64,000 nucleotides of DNA, taken from positions 39,533,627-39,597,626 of the forward strand of contig CM055101.1 of assembly GCA_029204225.1 (NCBI GenBank). The letters run 5' to 3'. The notes below the pieces were generated by a model, which saw only the letters and a list, made by a program, of their open reading frames with translations, was not told where the DNA came from and ran no database searches. The stretch is from Diphasiastrum complanatum. Lineage: Eukaryota; Streptophyta; Lycopodiopsida; Lycopodiales; Lycopodiaceae. How positions within the stretch are numbered: the stretch's first letter is position 1; every line of letters begins with the position of its first letter. Positions 10,556 to 20,984 of the stretch are shown here, piece after piece. The position numbers and the translations under genes were made by a program.

Positions 10556-10948
10556 GTGCTGCCCACAGTGTAAGCACGGGTGCGTCCACGGTCGGGGTGG
10601 TCGGCAGAACGGGGGACTTGATGAGTCAAAGTGCTGCCCTTGAGGTGTAAGCACGTCAGTTCTCGCGGTTCGGGAGCCTGGCGCTGTCTGCACGTAGGAC
10701 GGATGAGGCAAAGTGCTGCCTAGGGAGGTGAAAGCACGGTCTGTACCTTGTGGGGGTGCGGGGCGACATATTCGAACTGTACGGGGTTAACCATTGATAC
10801 AGAGATGCTGCTCGAATTCGGGTGTAAAGCACGGGTGGTTAGCTGCCCGGTGCGGGATAGCTGCCGATCGTTTAGCTATAAGGGGCTATCGACCAAAAAG
10901 TGGTGGGGGCGTGACTGAGGCAATGTGCTGCTTAATGGGTGAAAGCAC
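10556..10948 (+). repeat. Five-fold leader stem motif, unit 1
   Basis: Five segments follow the pattern GTGCTGC(C/T)...GGTG(T/A)AAGCAC(GG), at 10556-10577, 10631-10654, 10713-10737, 10805-10832 (ATGCT variant) and 10925-10948. GTGCT pairs with AGCAC, and inner CC can pair with GG. They lie just downstream of the primer site, where retroelements keep packaging and dimerisation signals. The array recurs at 14405-14791 and, on the minus strand, at 21071-21456. Confidence 0.75.
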
Positions 10949-11222
10949 GGATGGTTGGAGGGGTGTCCTATGTGGCTGATTCTGTGATCGATTTGTATGG
11001 CGCGGCCAAGCAAAGGTCCGTTGGCAGGACCATCTCAAAGGGGGGACCTTGTCTTTGTTACTTGTTAGTAAACCTGCCTGAGTGTCTTACTTGTACGTAT
11101 TCGTGTGAGTCTTAGTACTCGTGCTTTGCCTGGTTTGCATGATTGCTTGTGATACAAGGGAGCTGATGGCTCGAGAAGGAACCTTTCTTTTGAAGGCTGA
11201 TACCATTAAACAAAGAGGACTA

Positions 11223-11729
11223 CAGAATCTGTGGGGCGGATTTGAAGTTCAAGTACTCACACGTGAACGTCAACGAAACGACTCAATGTTTGCAAAGGAT
11301 GGATGGCTAGCCTGTTTCTTGGGTAGTTTTCATTTGCGACAAACGCCCACCAGGACGCAAGCAGGAAGTCAAAAGTTGAAAGGGCCATTTCAGGGGAGAT
11401 CTTCTATGGAGCAGTTTGGCTTCATTTTGGGACGGCCACCTTCGAACTAAAACTCACTGAGCATGGGGCGATATCCAGAATCTGTGCGGCGGATTTGCAG
11501 TTCAGTACTCGCACGTGAACGACAACGAAATGACTCAATGTTTGCAAAGGATGGATGACTAGCCTGTTTCTTGGGGTTAGTTTCATTTGCGACAACGCCC
11601 ACCAGACGCAAGCAGGAAGTCAAAAGTTGGAAAGGGCAACTTCAGGGGAGATCTTCTATAGCAGTTGGTCTTCATTTTGGGACGGCCACCTTCGGAACTG
11701 AAACTCACTGAGCATGGGTGATATCCAGT
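11223..11729 (+). repeat. 253-bp tandem duplication inside unit 1
   Basis: The segment beginning cagaatctgtg and ending actgagcatgggg is present twice in a row (starts 11223 and 11476), with clear divergence between copies. The same duplication occurs in unit 2 (starts 15068 and 15319), so it predates the formation of the array. Confidence 0.85.
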
Positions 11730-13024
11730 ATCAGTTGGGTTTTTCCTCAAAGAGGAAAAGACTAGGATCCTCTTCAGAGATTGGCAACAAGTTGGATCGA
11801 GCCATAATCCTAGCCGATGGGAAGCAAAGTGTTGGAAAGGCTTTTTGTCCGAAGAACGCTACTCTAAAGTCCGATCAGCTGATTTATTAAGTGGAGGGGA
11901 ACTATCACACACACCTCTCTCTTGGGGCAAATTTTGAATTAAAGTTGATCAAAATGGGGGCAAATTCAAGGTGACCTAGCCATACTCACACGAGGAGAAT
12001 GGCGAACTTTGGACCTAATAAGTTGACAAGTTTTTGTTGTGGAAAGGAAAGTTTGTTATAGGCTTTCTCTGGACCAGCAATGATGAGGAAACATATGAGT
12101 ACGCTGGCTTGTGTTACGTGTAAGGCAGGCTGATCAATGAAGGAACTGTGAAAGTTGAGTCTTGCATGAGAGACTTGGTATTTCGAACGGACGCTAAGGG
12201 ACAGTTCGCGTTGAGATCGGATTAGTGCAAACTCTGGGTGCATGTTTCTGATTCAAAGAGAGTTACTTGAAGCCAAGCTCGATGTACACTTCTTGTTTTG
12301 ACTGTGAGGCAACTAACCAGTGATGGAATTGTGAAAGTCAAGTTTTGCGCGACGGACATGGTGCTTCAAACAAACGCGAAGAGATAGTTCGGATGCGGAT
12401 CAAACTGGTGCGACCCTTTGGCTTTCCACGAGGTCAATGGTTACATTTGGGCTGATTCAAAGAGCTACTTCAAGCTAAGTGAGAGGTGCATTGCGGAGTA
12501 CTCAATCTTTGCCTACCTTAAAGAGCCAAGATGGAAAAGTATCAAGATCAGGCTTGGACAAGGAGAGAAATCAAGGTGCAGAAGCAACAAGGCACGGAGT
12601 GGACCATAAAGTGGGCAATCAAACGATAAATCCTTCGGCTCAGGGAGCCTCGATACCTGTGCGGAACTGAACAAACCTGGAGCTCAGGGAGCTCAACACA
12701 AAGTGCATCAAGGACAAATCAGGAGCTCAAAGGAGTTCCAAAGTCGAAAGTCAGAAGCGACAGGGGCGAACATTTTCAAAGAAAGGCCTCTGTCACCAGT
12801 TAATAAGGTTCTCGGGTTTTACGAAAGCGATATCAAATCTACGCTTTTCCCAGACAAAGATATATTTTCAAGTTATGTAATTTTTCAGTACAAAGAGCTG
12901 AGCCTCCGACTTGTGGTGTGCCAGCTTCAATGTTAATAAAAAGTGGCCAGTAAATTGAGTACTGTGCCTAGTAGCTTAAATGTATAGTCATTTTAATTGG
13001 GAGACACCTTTACTTTAATCTGAC

Positions 13025-13063
13025 ATCTGATGAGGACATCAGATTTTATAAAGGTGGGGTGGA
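13025..13063 (+). promoter_or_regulatory. Hairpin and polypurine tract before LTR 2
   Basis: ATCTGATG-AGGA-CATCAGAT is a perfect 8-bp stem. It is followed after five bases by the purine tract aaaggtggggtgga, which touches the LTR. The same occurs before LTR 3. The Gag-protease element keeps CTGATG-AGGA-CATCAG ahead of its own purine tract (minus strand near 18150-18170). Confidence 0.8.
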
Positions 13064-14312
13064 TGTTGTAAAGCTACCTTTACAAGCTTTACTTGCGGCG
13101 CCATCGGCGCCAGCTATGTCTCCCGGCGCCAGCAGCGCCACTGCTGCTCCCGGCGCCAACGGCGCCGGCGCCGCTCCCCCGGCGCCACTGTGACCAGAAT
13201 CCAGCCGGCGCCAAGTTCCTATGGCTGAAAATCTTTGATCGGTTCTAGCGAAGTCCAGAGAGCTCAGATCGATGTGCAATCACCTCACACGATCTAGGCA
13301 TGATTAAAGGAAGCCTGAGGATCAATAAAATCTAGAGAGAGAAAATGACTTTCTAGAAAGAGAAAATCCTAGAGAGAGAAAAACGTGCTTTACCAGCTTG
13401 GGTAGAGTGCTTGGTATGAGGGGGGTGCCGAATCACACCAATACTATAGGGGAGTGCGGGTTGCGACTCAGGGCGAGCTCCAACCAAGTCTCAGCCTCCC
13501 TTGCTGGAATGTTGTCATGGCTCTCGCCTTGGCATGCTAGCGCCCCGGAGACTAGGGTCGGTCACACACTTGAAATGTAACCTTCTCAGATTTATCAATA
13601 AAGTGGGATTTTCCTCAAACTGACTCTGATTACCTTCTGGGTTTCAGTGTTCGGTAAAAGCGCCAGTTGTAAGGCCGCTTTCAAAATTTTTAACTTGGCA
13701 CATAGCTGAGGGTCGTATCCCGGGACGCCAGCGGTATGCCGTCGGGACCATTCGGTCCCGTGGCGCCAGCGGTTATGCTGTCGGGATCATTTGGTCCAAG
13801 AACTGGTTGTTTCCATATCTGTCGCGGCTTGTGGTTCTGAGTGTTCCTTGCATGAACGTGAATGGGTTAAGCTCTTGGGGAACGGGCTCTAACCTGTCGG
13901 CTGAGTTGGATGGCTTGCTTTGGTGGATGTTACCTGTTTATGGCTGTCCAGTCTGGCGTGGCGCCAGGTTGGCTTCCAGCGCTCGTGACGAAGCTTTCAG
14001 TTGGTTAAGTCTGATGTAAGTCAGACCGCTTGCTTGGAATGGATGTTACTCGTTGGTAACGAAGCTTCGAGTTGGTTAAGTTTGATGTATGTCGGGCGGC
14101 TTGCTTGGAGGGAAGTCACCCACGTCGGGACCCCCGATCTGGCATGGCGCCAGGTTGGATCTTAATGTTGGTTTTCGGAACTTTAAGTTGGTTAAGTCTG
14201 ATCGTTGTTGGCGAGTTGGCTGCTTGTATGTCAAGTGGGTTTGGATGGCAAGAGTTGAAGGCTGGGAAGCTAAGTCGTGGTTCCCGGCTCCCTTTGGGAT
14301 GCCTGCGCTACA
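13064..14312 (+). repeat. LTR 2 of the tandem array
   Basis: 1249 bp, nearly identical to LTR 1. Many of the differences are single-base gains or losses in short runs (for example a G run of 6 versus 8). Confidence 0.88.
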
Positions 14313-14404
14313 TGTGGTTATCAGAGCCGACTGGGCCGGTCAGCTATGCGGATCTCACGGAAATGGCCACGGTTTGGGGTTCATCAAGACAACTGTTGTG
14401 CAAG

Positions 14405-14791
14405 GTGCTGCCCACAGTGTAAGCACGGGTGCGTCCACGGTCGGGGTGGTCGGCAGAACGGGGGACTTGATGAGTCAAAGTGCTGCCCTTGAGGTGTAAG
14501 CACGGTCAGTTCTCGCGGTTCGGGCCTGGCGCTGTCTGCACGTAGGACGGATGAGGCAAAGTGCTGCCTAGGGAGGTGAAAGCACGGTCTGTACCTTGTG
14601 GGGTGCGGGGCGACATATTCGAACTGTACGGGTTAACCATTGATACAGAGATGCTGCTCGAATTCGGGGTGTAAAGCACGGGTGGTTAGCTGCCGGTGCG
14701 GGATAGCTGCCGATCGTTTAGCTATAAGGGCTATCGACCAAAAAGTGGTGGGGCGTGACTGAGGCAATGTGCTGCTTAATGGTGAAAGCAC
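14405..14791 (+). repeat. Five-fold leader stem motif, unit 2
   Basis: The five GTGCT...AGCAC segments are at 14405-14426, 14480-14503, 14561-14585, 14651-14679 and 14769-14791. Order and spacing are as in unit 1. Confidence 0.75.
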
Positions 14792-16904
14792 GGATGGTTG
14801 GAGGGGTGTCCTATGTGGGCTGATTCTGTGATCGATTTGTATGGGCGCGGCCAGGCAAAGGTCCGTTGGCAGGACCATCTCAAAGGGGGACCTTGTCTTT
14901 GTTACTTGTTAGTAAACCTGCCTGAGTGTCTTACTTGTACGTATTCGTGGTGAGTCTTAGTACTCGTGCTTTGCCTGGTTTGCATGATTGCTTGTGATAC
15001 AAGGAGCTGATGGCTCGAGAAGGAACCTTTTCTTTTGAAGGCTGATACCATTAAACAAAGAGGACTACAGAATCTGTGGGGCGGATTTGAAGTTCAAGTA
15101 CTCACACGTGAACGACAACGAAACGACTCAATGTTTGCAAAGGATGGATGGCTAGCCTGTTTCTTGGGTTAGTTTCATTTGCGACAACGCCCACCAGACG
15201 CAAGCAGGAAGTCAAAAGTTGGAAAGGGCCATTTCAGGGGAGATCTTCTATGGAGCAGTTGGCTTCATTTTGGGACGGCCACCTTCGGAACTAAAACTCA
15301 CTGAGCATGGGCGATATCCAGAATCTGTGCGGCGGATTTGCAGTTCAAGTACTCGCACGTGAACGACAACGAAATGACTCAATGTTTGCAAAGGATGGAT
15401 GACTAGCCTGTTTCTTGGGTTAGTTTCATTTGCGACAACGCCCACCAGACGCAAGCAGGAAGTCAAAAGTTGGAAAGGGCAACTTCAGGGGAGATCTTCT
15501 ATAGCAGTTGGTCTTCATTTTGGGACGGCCACCTTCGGAACTGAAACTCACTGAGCATGGGTGATATCCAGTATCAGTTGGGTTTTTCCTCAAAGAGGAA
15601 AAGACTAGGATCCTCTTCAGAGATTGGCAACAAGTTGGATCGAGCCATAATCCTAGCCGATGGGAAGCAAAGTGTTGGAAAGGCTTTTTGTCCGAAGAAC
15701 TCTACTCTAAAGTCCGATCAGCTGATTTATTAAGTGGAGGGGAACTATCACACACACCTCTCTCTTGGGGCAAATTTTGAATTAAAGTTGATCAAAATGG
15801 GGGCAAATTCAAGGTGACCTAGCCATACTCACACGAGGAGAATGGCGAACTTTGGACCTAATAAGTTGACAAGTTTTTGTTGTGGAAAGGAAAGTTTGTT
15901 ATAGGCTTTCTCTGGACCAGCAATGATGAGGAAACATATGAGTACGCTGGCTTGTGTTACGTGTAAGGCAGCTGATCAATGAAGGAACTGTGAAAGTTGA
16001 GTCTTGCATGAGAGACTTGGTATTTCGAACGGACGCTAAGGGACAGTTCGCGTTGAGATCGGATTAGTGCAAACTCTGGGTGCATGTTTCTGATTCAAAG
16101 AGAGTTACTTGAAGCCAAGCTCGATGTACACTTCTTGTTTTGACTGTGAGGCAACTAACCAGTGATGGAATTGTGAAAGTCAAGTTTTGCGCGACGGACA
16201 TGGTGCTTCAAACAAACGCGAAGAGATAGTTCGGATGCGGATCAAACTGGTGCGACCCTTTGGCTTTCCACGAGGTCAATGGTTACATTTGGGCTGATTC
16301 AAAGAGCTACTTCAAGCTAAGTGAGAGGTGCATTGCGGAGTACTCAATCTTTGCCTACCTTAAAGAGCCAAGATGGAAAAGTATCAAGATCAGGCTTGGA
16401 CAAGGAGAGAAATCAAGGTGCAGAAGCAACAAGGCACGGAGTGGACCATAAAGTGGGCAATCAAACGATAAATCCTTCGGCTCAGGGAGCCTCGATACCT
16501 GTGCGGAACTGAACAAACCTGGAGCTCAGGGAGCTCAACACAAAGTGCATCAAGGACAAATCAGGAGCTCAAAGGAGTTCCAAAGTCGAAAGTCAGAAGC
16601 GACAGGGGCGAACATTTTCAAAGAAAGGCCTCTGTCACCAGTTAATAAGGTTCTCGGGTTTTACGAAAGCGATATCAAATCTACGCTTTTCCCAGACAAA
16701 GATATATTTTCAAGTTATGTAATTTTTCAGTACAAAGAGCTGAGCCTCCGACTTGTGGTGTGCCAGCTTCAATGTTAATAAAAAGTGGCCAGTAAATTGA
16801 GTACTGTGCCTAGTAGCTTAAATGTATAGTCATTTTAATTGGGAGACACCTTTACTTTAATCTGACATCTGATGAGGACATCAGATTTTATAAAGGTGGG
16901 GTGG

Positions 16905-17213
16905 ATGTTGTAAAGCTACCTTTACAAGCTTTACTTGCGGCGCCATCGGCGCCAGCTATGTCCCCGGCGCCAGCAGCGCCACTGCTGCTCCCGGCGCCAC
17001 TGTGACCAGAATCCAGCCGGCGCCAAGTTCCTATGGCTGAAAATCTTTGATCGGTTCTAGCGAAGTCCAGAGAGCTCAGATCGATGTGCAATCACCTCAC
17101 ACGATCTAGGCATGATTAAAGGAAGCCTGAGGATCAATAAAATCTAGAGAGAGAAAATGACTTTCTAGAAAGAGAAAATCCTAGAGAGAGAAAAACGTGC
17201 TTTACCAGCTTGG
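16905..17213 (+). repeat. LTR 3 of the tandem array, truncated
   Basis: It starts after the same purine tract and follows LTR 1 and 2 for 309 bp, with one internal deletion in the GGCGCC cluster. It ends abruptly at the boundary with the inverted element. The missing part does not reappear on the far side of that element. Confidence 0.85.
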
Positions 17214-18133
17214 TGTTGCGCCGGCGCCTCAAAGGGCGCTGGGACTTGAGCGGTTTCCCCAACACGCGCTTAAGTCTAACATTCATCCATCATGCACTTA
17301 CGTAAAAGCCAACTCAGAATCGTAACAAGGTTAACCATTCAGACTTAAGAAAACTGGAATCCCAACCAACCCGAAAGCCAACTCAGAATCCGTCCCCAAA
17401 AGGTAACCAAAGGCAAAGACAAGCCACACATGAAACCCAAGGCATAGTGGTCGCCAAACTGACCAATTGGCATAGCGGCAAGCCCCATGTCGATGACAGG
17501 GACCCTTAGGCGCCAGCGACGCAAAAAGGTTGTAGTAAGGGTCCTTCCACTTGGACCAGTCCCGGAGGCGAAACCGAAATGGTAATCATCCCCAAGGATC
17601 AACTTTATTAGATTTGGAAGAGGTTACATTCATACATAGACTGACCGGTCTCGGGGCCACCAACACGTGCTGGGCATTGTGCCTGGCTCGTGCTGGTAGA
17701 GGGAGCTGAGACCTGGCGACTGGATTCCTGGCGCTGGTTGAGCCGCCCAAGTTTCTGTCTGCCGGACTCCCCCTATAGTTCTGCTGTGATTCGGCGCACC
17801 CCCTCTGGTTTGAAACATAGTGCTTTCTGGTAAAGCACGCTTTTTAGGACTTAGTTTTTATTTTGCTGATTAAGCCTGGCAAGCCTGGCAGAATCAGTCT
17901 GGCTCCCGGACATGGGTCCCGGGAGCCGTCCCGGCGGCCGAATCAACCTGCTTTCCTGACTAGGCCATGACTCGAGCTCCAGAGCTAGCTCATGACTTTG
18001 TGACTACTTGACTGGCTCACCACAGGTCGGAGGCTCAGTCCTTGACATTCTAACTTGCTCTGGGACCTTAGGGAGTGTCACCCCTTTGAGTCTTACAGGG
18101 CACGCTGGGTGCACCCAAGTCAGCTTTACAACA
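17214..18133 (-). repeat. 3' LTR of the Gag-protease element
   Basis: On the minus strand it runs from TGTTGTAAAGCTGACTTGG to GGCGCAACA. It is a divergent relative of the array LTRs: both contain a stretch with gtgctttaccag, a G-run, gccgaatcac and actatagggg in the same order. A 24-bp phrase (ggcacgggcttgattcaccggcca) is present twice at 18195-18262, just outside the LTR. Confidence 0.8.
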
Positions 18134-18500
18134 TCCTCCCCTCGTTTGAGAAAGCTGATGTCCTCATCAGGGCCAAACTAGAACCTAAGACTCATGGCAC
18201 GGGCTTAATTCACCGGCCAGACTTTAGTCACATATACAAGGGCACGGGCTTGATTCACCGGCCAAAGAAAACCAACTGTAAAGCAGAGTAATGATATTGT
18301 GTTTTACACCCAGCACAGGAAAAGTGTGGATCTAGTTCACTTACGTAAAACCTGTGTGAAGCTGCTGCACTTAGACATCAAACTGAAGCTCACTCCTCAA
18401 TGAGAAATGCGGCTTACTTTATTAGCATGAAAGAAAAAGGTACTCACGGCTCCCTTAAGCCTCAGATATGTCGTTGTGGTCGCACATCTGGATGAGTCCC

Positions 18501-20714
18501 CTAGGACTTTAGATATTTCGTTTGGTCGTCCAGGTTGAGCTCCTTGAGCTCTGCATCGGCACTTAGATTCACCTTTGACGTAGAAACTGCAGGCAATGTT
18601 GGCTCCATTTGACCTCGCGTCAACTGGTTTGTCACTGTTGGATGTCTTTCATTAAAAAGATGAGTTTTCGCTTGGTCACACAAGGTGAGCTCCTTGAGCT
18701 CTGCATCGGCACTTGAATTCACATTTGATGTAGAGACTATAGGCAATTTTGGCTCCATTTGTTCCCGTGCCAGCTGGTCTGTCACTGTTGGTTGTCCTTC
18801 GTTAAATAGGTGAATGAGATTGGGAGGAATGGTTGGCTCAGGTTCATTTGTGTCGTTCTTTTCTAGTTGGTCCCCTGGCACAGCTCTGACGACACAAGGT
18901 CTCCTGCCATTATATAATAACACAAGGTTAACCCCTTTTGCCAAGAAGGCCACCACATGTTCGTTAAACCAACTTAATCCCAAAATAGCGTCGAAGGCAT
19001 CCATCTTCAAGATTGTGAACGTTAGTCGATTCTTCCAGGCTCCCAGAGAGATTGGTAAGTTGGTTGCCAATCTACAAGTGGTCATTGTACCTTTCGCGGT
19101 CTCCACACAAATAGGAGTCACATTTTCTTCACATTGGATGTCCAATTCTCCTGTCAGTTTTTCTGACAAGTAGTTATGAGACGCCCCCAGGTCTACCATG
19201 AAGTAAATGATCCTGCCTTGAATACAGCCTTTCAGGTACAATAACTTGGATCCTCTCGCAGGAGTCGCCATAAGATGTTCACGATAAGCCGCAAGTGCCC
19301 CTATCTGTTGCAAGGCATTCAGGTCAGACTCCGTCAAATCCGTTTCTGGGTCCTCTTCATCATCTTGTTCACCATCTTCTTGATCAAATGCCTCTCTCTC
19401 CATCCTATCAAATCCTTCAATGGCAGCCATGATTTGCTTATTCAATGGTTTGGGGCATGATCTCCAAGAGTGACCTTGCTGATGACAGTTGAAGCAACGC
19501 ATGGAACTGCCCACTGTTGGTGAGCTGTTGCTGTGACTAGTCGAAGATCCAACATTGTTTCTTCTCTGGAACATGTTCCCTCCATTGTTGCCTTGGTTGC
19601 CAAACCCTGTTTTTGTTGGGAATTTATTCACGCTACTCGAGGCTTGGTTGCCATTTGGAGCTGAGTCCCCTCTTGAAAAGAAGCTCGGACTCGGTCTGGA
19701 TCCACTAAATACTCTTGTTGAGGTTGCGGGAGCAGCTGGTGCCAATGTGCTCTCATAATCACAAACCATTTCAGCCGCTCGAATAGTTGAATTGAAATCA
19801 TGGGGCATGTAGCTGTCTATCGCACGTCGGGTCCAGGATTGCATTCCAGACAATAGGTAATGAGTTTTGTCCGCCTCGGACATATCTTCAATAACCCATA
19901 CACTCTGTCTGAATCTATTGAGGTACTCTCGCAATGACCCTTTCTGTTTGAGCCCCGATAATTCTGTCCTCAATCTCATGTGTGAATCCTTCGGTATGAA
20001 CTCCTCTCGTAACGCGGCTTTGAATGCGTCCCATGTTTGAAAATGCATTCCTGCCATCCGGTACCAATTTGTAGTGTAGCCCTCAAAATATGCTAATGCC
20101 AAGTCAGTTCTTTCTTCCTCAGGAGTGTTCATTAGACGGAAGTAATGGTCCATGTGAAACAACCAATCTTCCACAACTCGAATATCACGCTCTCCTTTGA
20201 AAGTAGGTGGTGCTTTCACTTTGGCAGTCTTTCTTGGGCCCTCCGTGGTTCGCGCTCGTGGTTCTCTTGGTATCTGTGGAGGAGGCGCCACTGCATTCTC
20301 CCTAGTTGCTTCCAACTCTTCAAACCTGGCTTCGAGCTGTGTTAGCCCGTCTCTCATTTCTCTAGCAAGGTTAATTTGGGTAAGATTCATGGCTCGCAAG
20401 GATGTTTGCCATTCTTTCCTTTCGGTTTCTCTATCCTTCTTCACCTCGCTAAGCATAGCCGTCATTGCGCTTGATAAGTATTGCCGCATCTTCACTTCAA
20501 AGAGGTCCTGTTGTGCCTCTGGCAAGGGTTCATCTCTTGGTGTAGGTTCAGAAGGGCCACCCATCTCTTCATGGAGGGGCGCCACTGTGGAGTGCATACG
20601 CTCTTTCTTTCTCGACTTGGACCTGGTGCCATCTCGATGCATGCGAGAGCTGTATTCTCGAGTCAGCTCTTCTCCGTCCGTCAGTGCTCGTAACTCTTCA
20701 AGATGGTCCTCCAT
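18501..20714 (-). CDS. Gag-protease polyprotein of a Ty3/gypsy-like element
   Basis: This is an uninterrupted 737-codon frame. Residues about 1-170 are charged with a likely coiled coil (LTQLEARFEELEATRE). About 175-300 is a Retrotrans_gag capsid-type domain (AYFEGYTTNWYRM, WDAFKAALREEFIP, LREYLNRFRQS). A CCHC zinc knuckle CFNCHQQGHSWRSC follows near 406-419. An aspartic-protease domain lies at about 495-600 with ILGLSWF downstream. The protease active site reads DLGAS near residue 509, where D(S/T)GA is normal, so catalysis is doubtful. The C-terminus carries a direct duplication of about 51 residues (HLFNE...ADAELKEL twice). The frame ends without RT or integrase, so the family is non-autonomous. 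The ATG at 20714 is the first in frame after the leader. Confidence 0.88.
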   Translation of the reverse strand: MEDHLEELRALTDGEELTREYSSRMHRDGTRSKSRKKERMHSTVAPLHEEMGGPSEPTPRDEPLPEAQQDLFEVKMRQYLSSAMTAMLSEVKKDRETERKEWQTSLRAMNLTQINLAREMRDGLTQLEARFEELEATRENAVAPPPQIPREPRARTTEGPRKTAKVKAPPTFKGERDIRVVEDWLFHMDHYFRLMNTPEEERTDLALAYFEGYTTNWYRMAGMHFQTWDAFKAALREEFIPKDSHMRLRTELSGLKQKGSLREYLNRFRQSVWVIEDMSEADKTHYLLSGMQSWTRRAIDSYMPHDFNSTIRAAEMVCDYESTLAPAAPATSTRVFSGSRPSPSFFSRGDSAPNGNQASSSVNKFPTKTGFGNQGNNGGNMFQRRNNVGSSTSHSNSSPTVGSSMRCFNCHQQGHSWRSCPKPLNKQIMAAIEGFDRMEREAFDQEDGEQDDEEDPETDLTESDLNALQQIGALAAYREHLMATPARGSKLLYLKGCIQGRIIYFMVDLGASHNYLSEKLTGELDIQCEENVTPICVETAKGTMTTCRLATNLPISLGAWKNRLTFTILKMDAFDAILGLSWFNEHVVAFLAKGVNLVLLYNGRRPCVVRAVPGDQLEKNDTNEPEPTIPPNLIHLFNEGQPTVTDQLAREQMEPKLPIVSTSNVNSSADAELKELTLCDQAKTHLFNERHPTVTNQLTRGQMEPTLPAVSTSKVNLSADAELKELNLDDQTKYLKS

Positions 20715-20984
20715 TATAGTCAGAGGTGTACTTCCAACAGATTATCGCCTCAATCCTTTTTATATTTGAAGCTCTCCCTTCTGTCAGCCGGGCCCCACAG
20801 CTCTCTTTTCTTCTTTATTAAATCAGCTTCAATGAAAATATCCCTTCCTCAAACTTAGCACGCCCACATCACCTGAGAGCCAAGTAGGAACCAGGTCATT
20901 TGTGTCCAAGCAAGCACACGACAAACGGAACATACCAACCAAAGCAAACATAGAGGATCCCTCTCAAGCCACAAACCCCCCCTG

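Larger units (their letters stand above)
9219..17213 (+). mobile_element. Tandem non-coding LTR array: LTR-internal-LTR-internal-LTR
   Basis: Three LTR starts at 9219, 13064 and 16905 are spaced 3845 and 3841 bp. The two complete units are almost identical, including a primer site after each LTR and a purine tract before the second and third. The third LTR stops at 17213, where an inverted relative begins. This is the classic product of unequal recombination between LTRs of one element, or of insertion into its own LTR. The 2.6-kb interiors carry only short frames and no gag or pol. Terminal features (TGTTGTAAAGC start, iMet primer, leader hairpins, hairpin before the purine tract) match the Gag-protease element at 17214-21475, a probable helper family. 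Confidence 0.88.

Noticed and set aside
9891..10650. Trp/Gly-rich frames in the LTR and leader of the tandem array (also at 13807-14499)
   Set aside because: They cross the LTR end and primer-binding site and differ between the two near-identical units because of one-base indels. No domain is present.
20197..20769. 190-codon plus-strand frame
   Set aside because: Antisense shadow of the Gag-protease gene on the minus strand, with no family resemblance.
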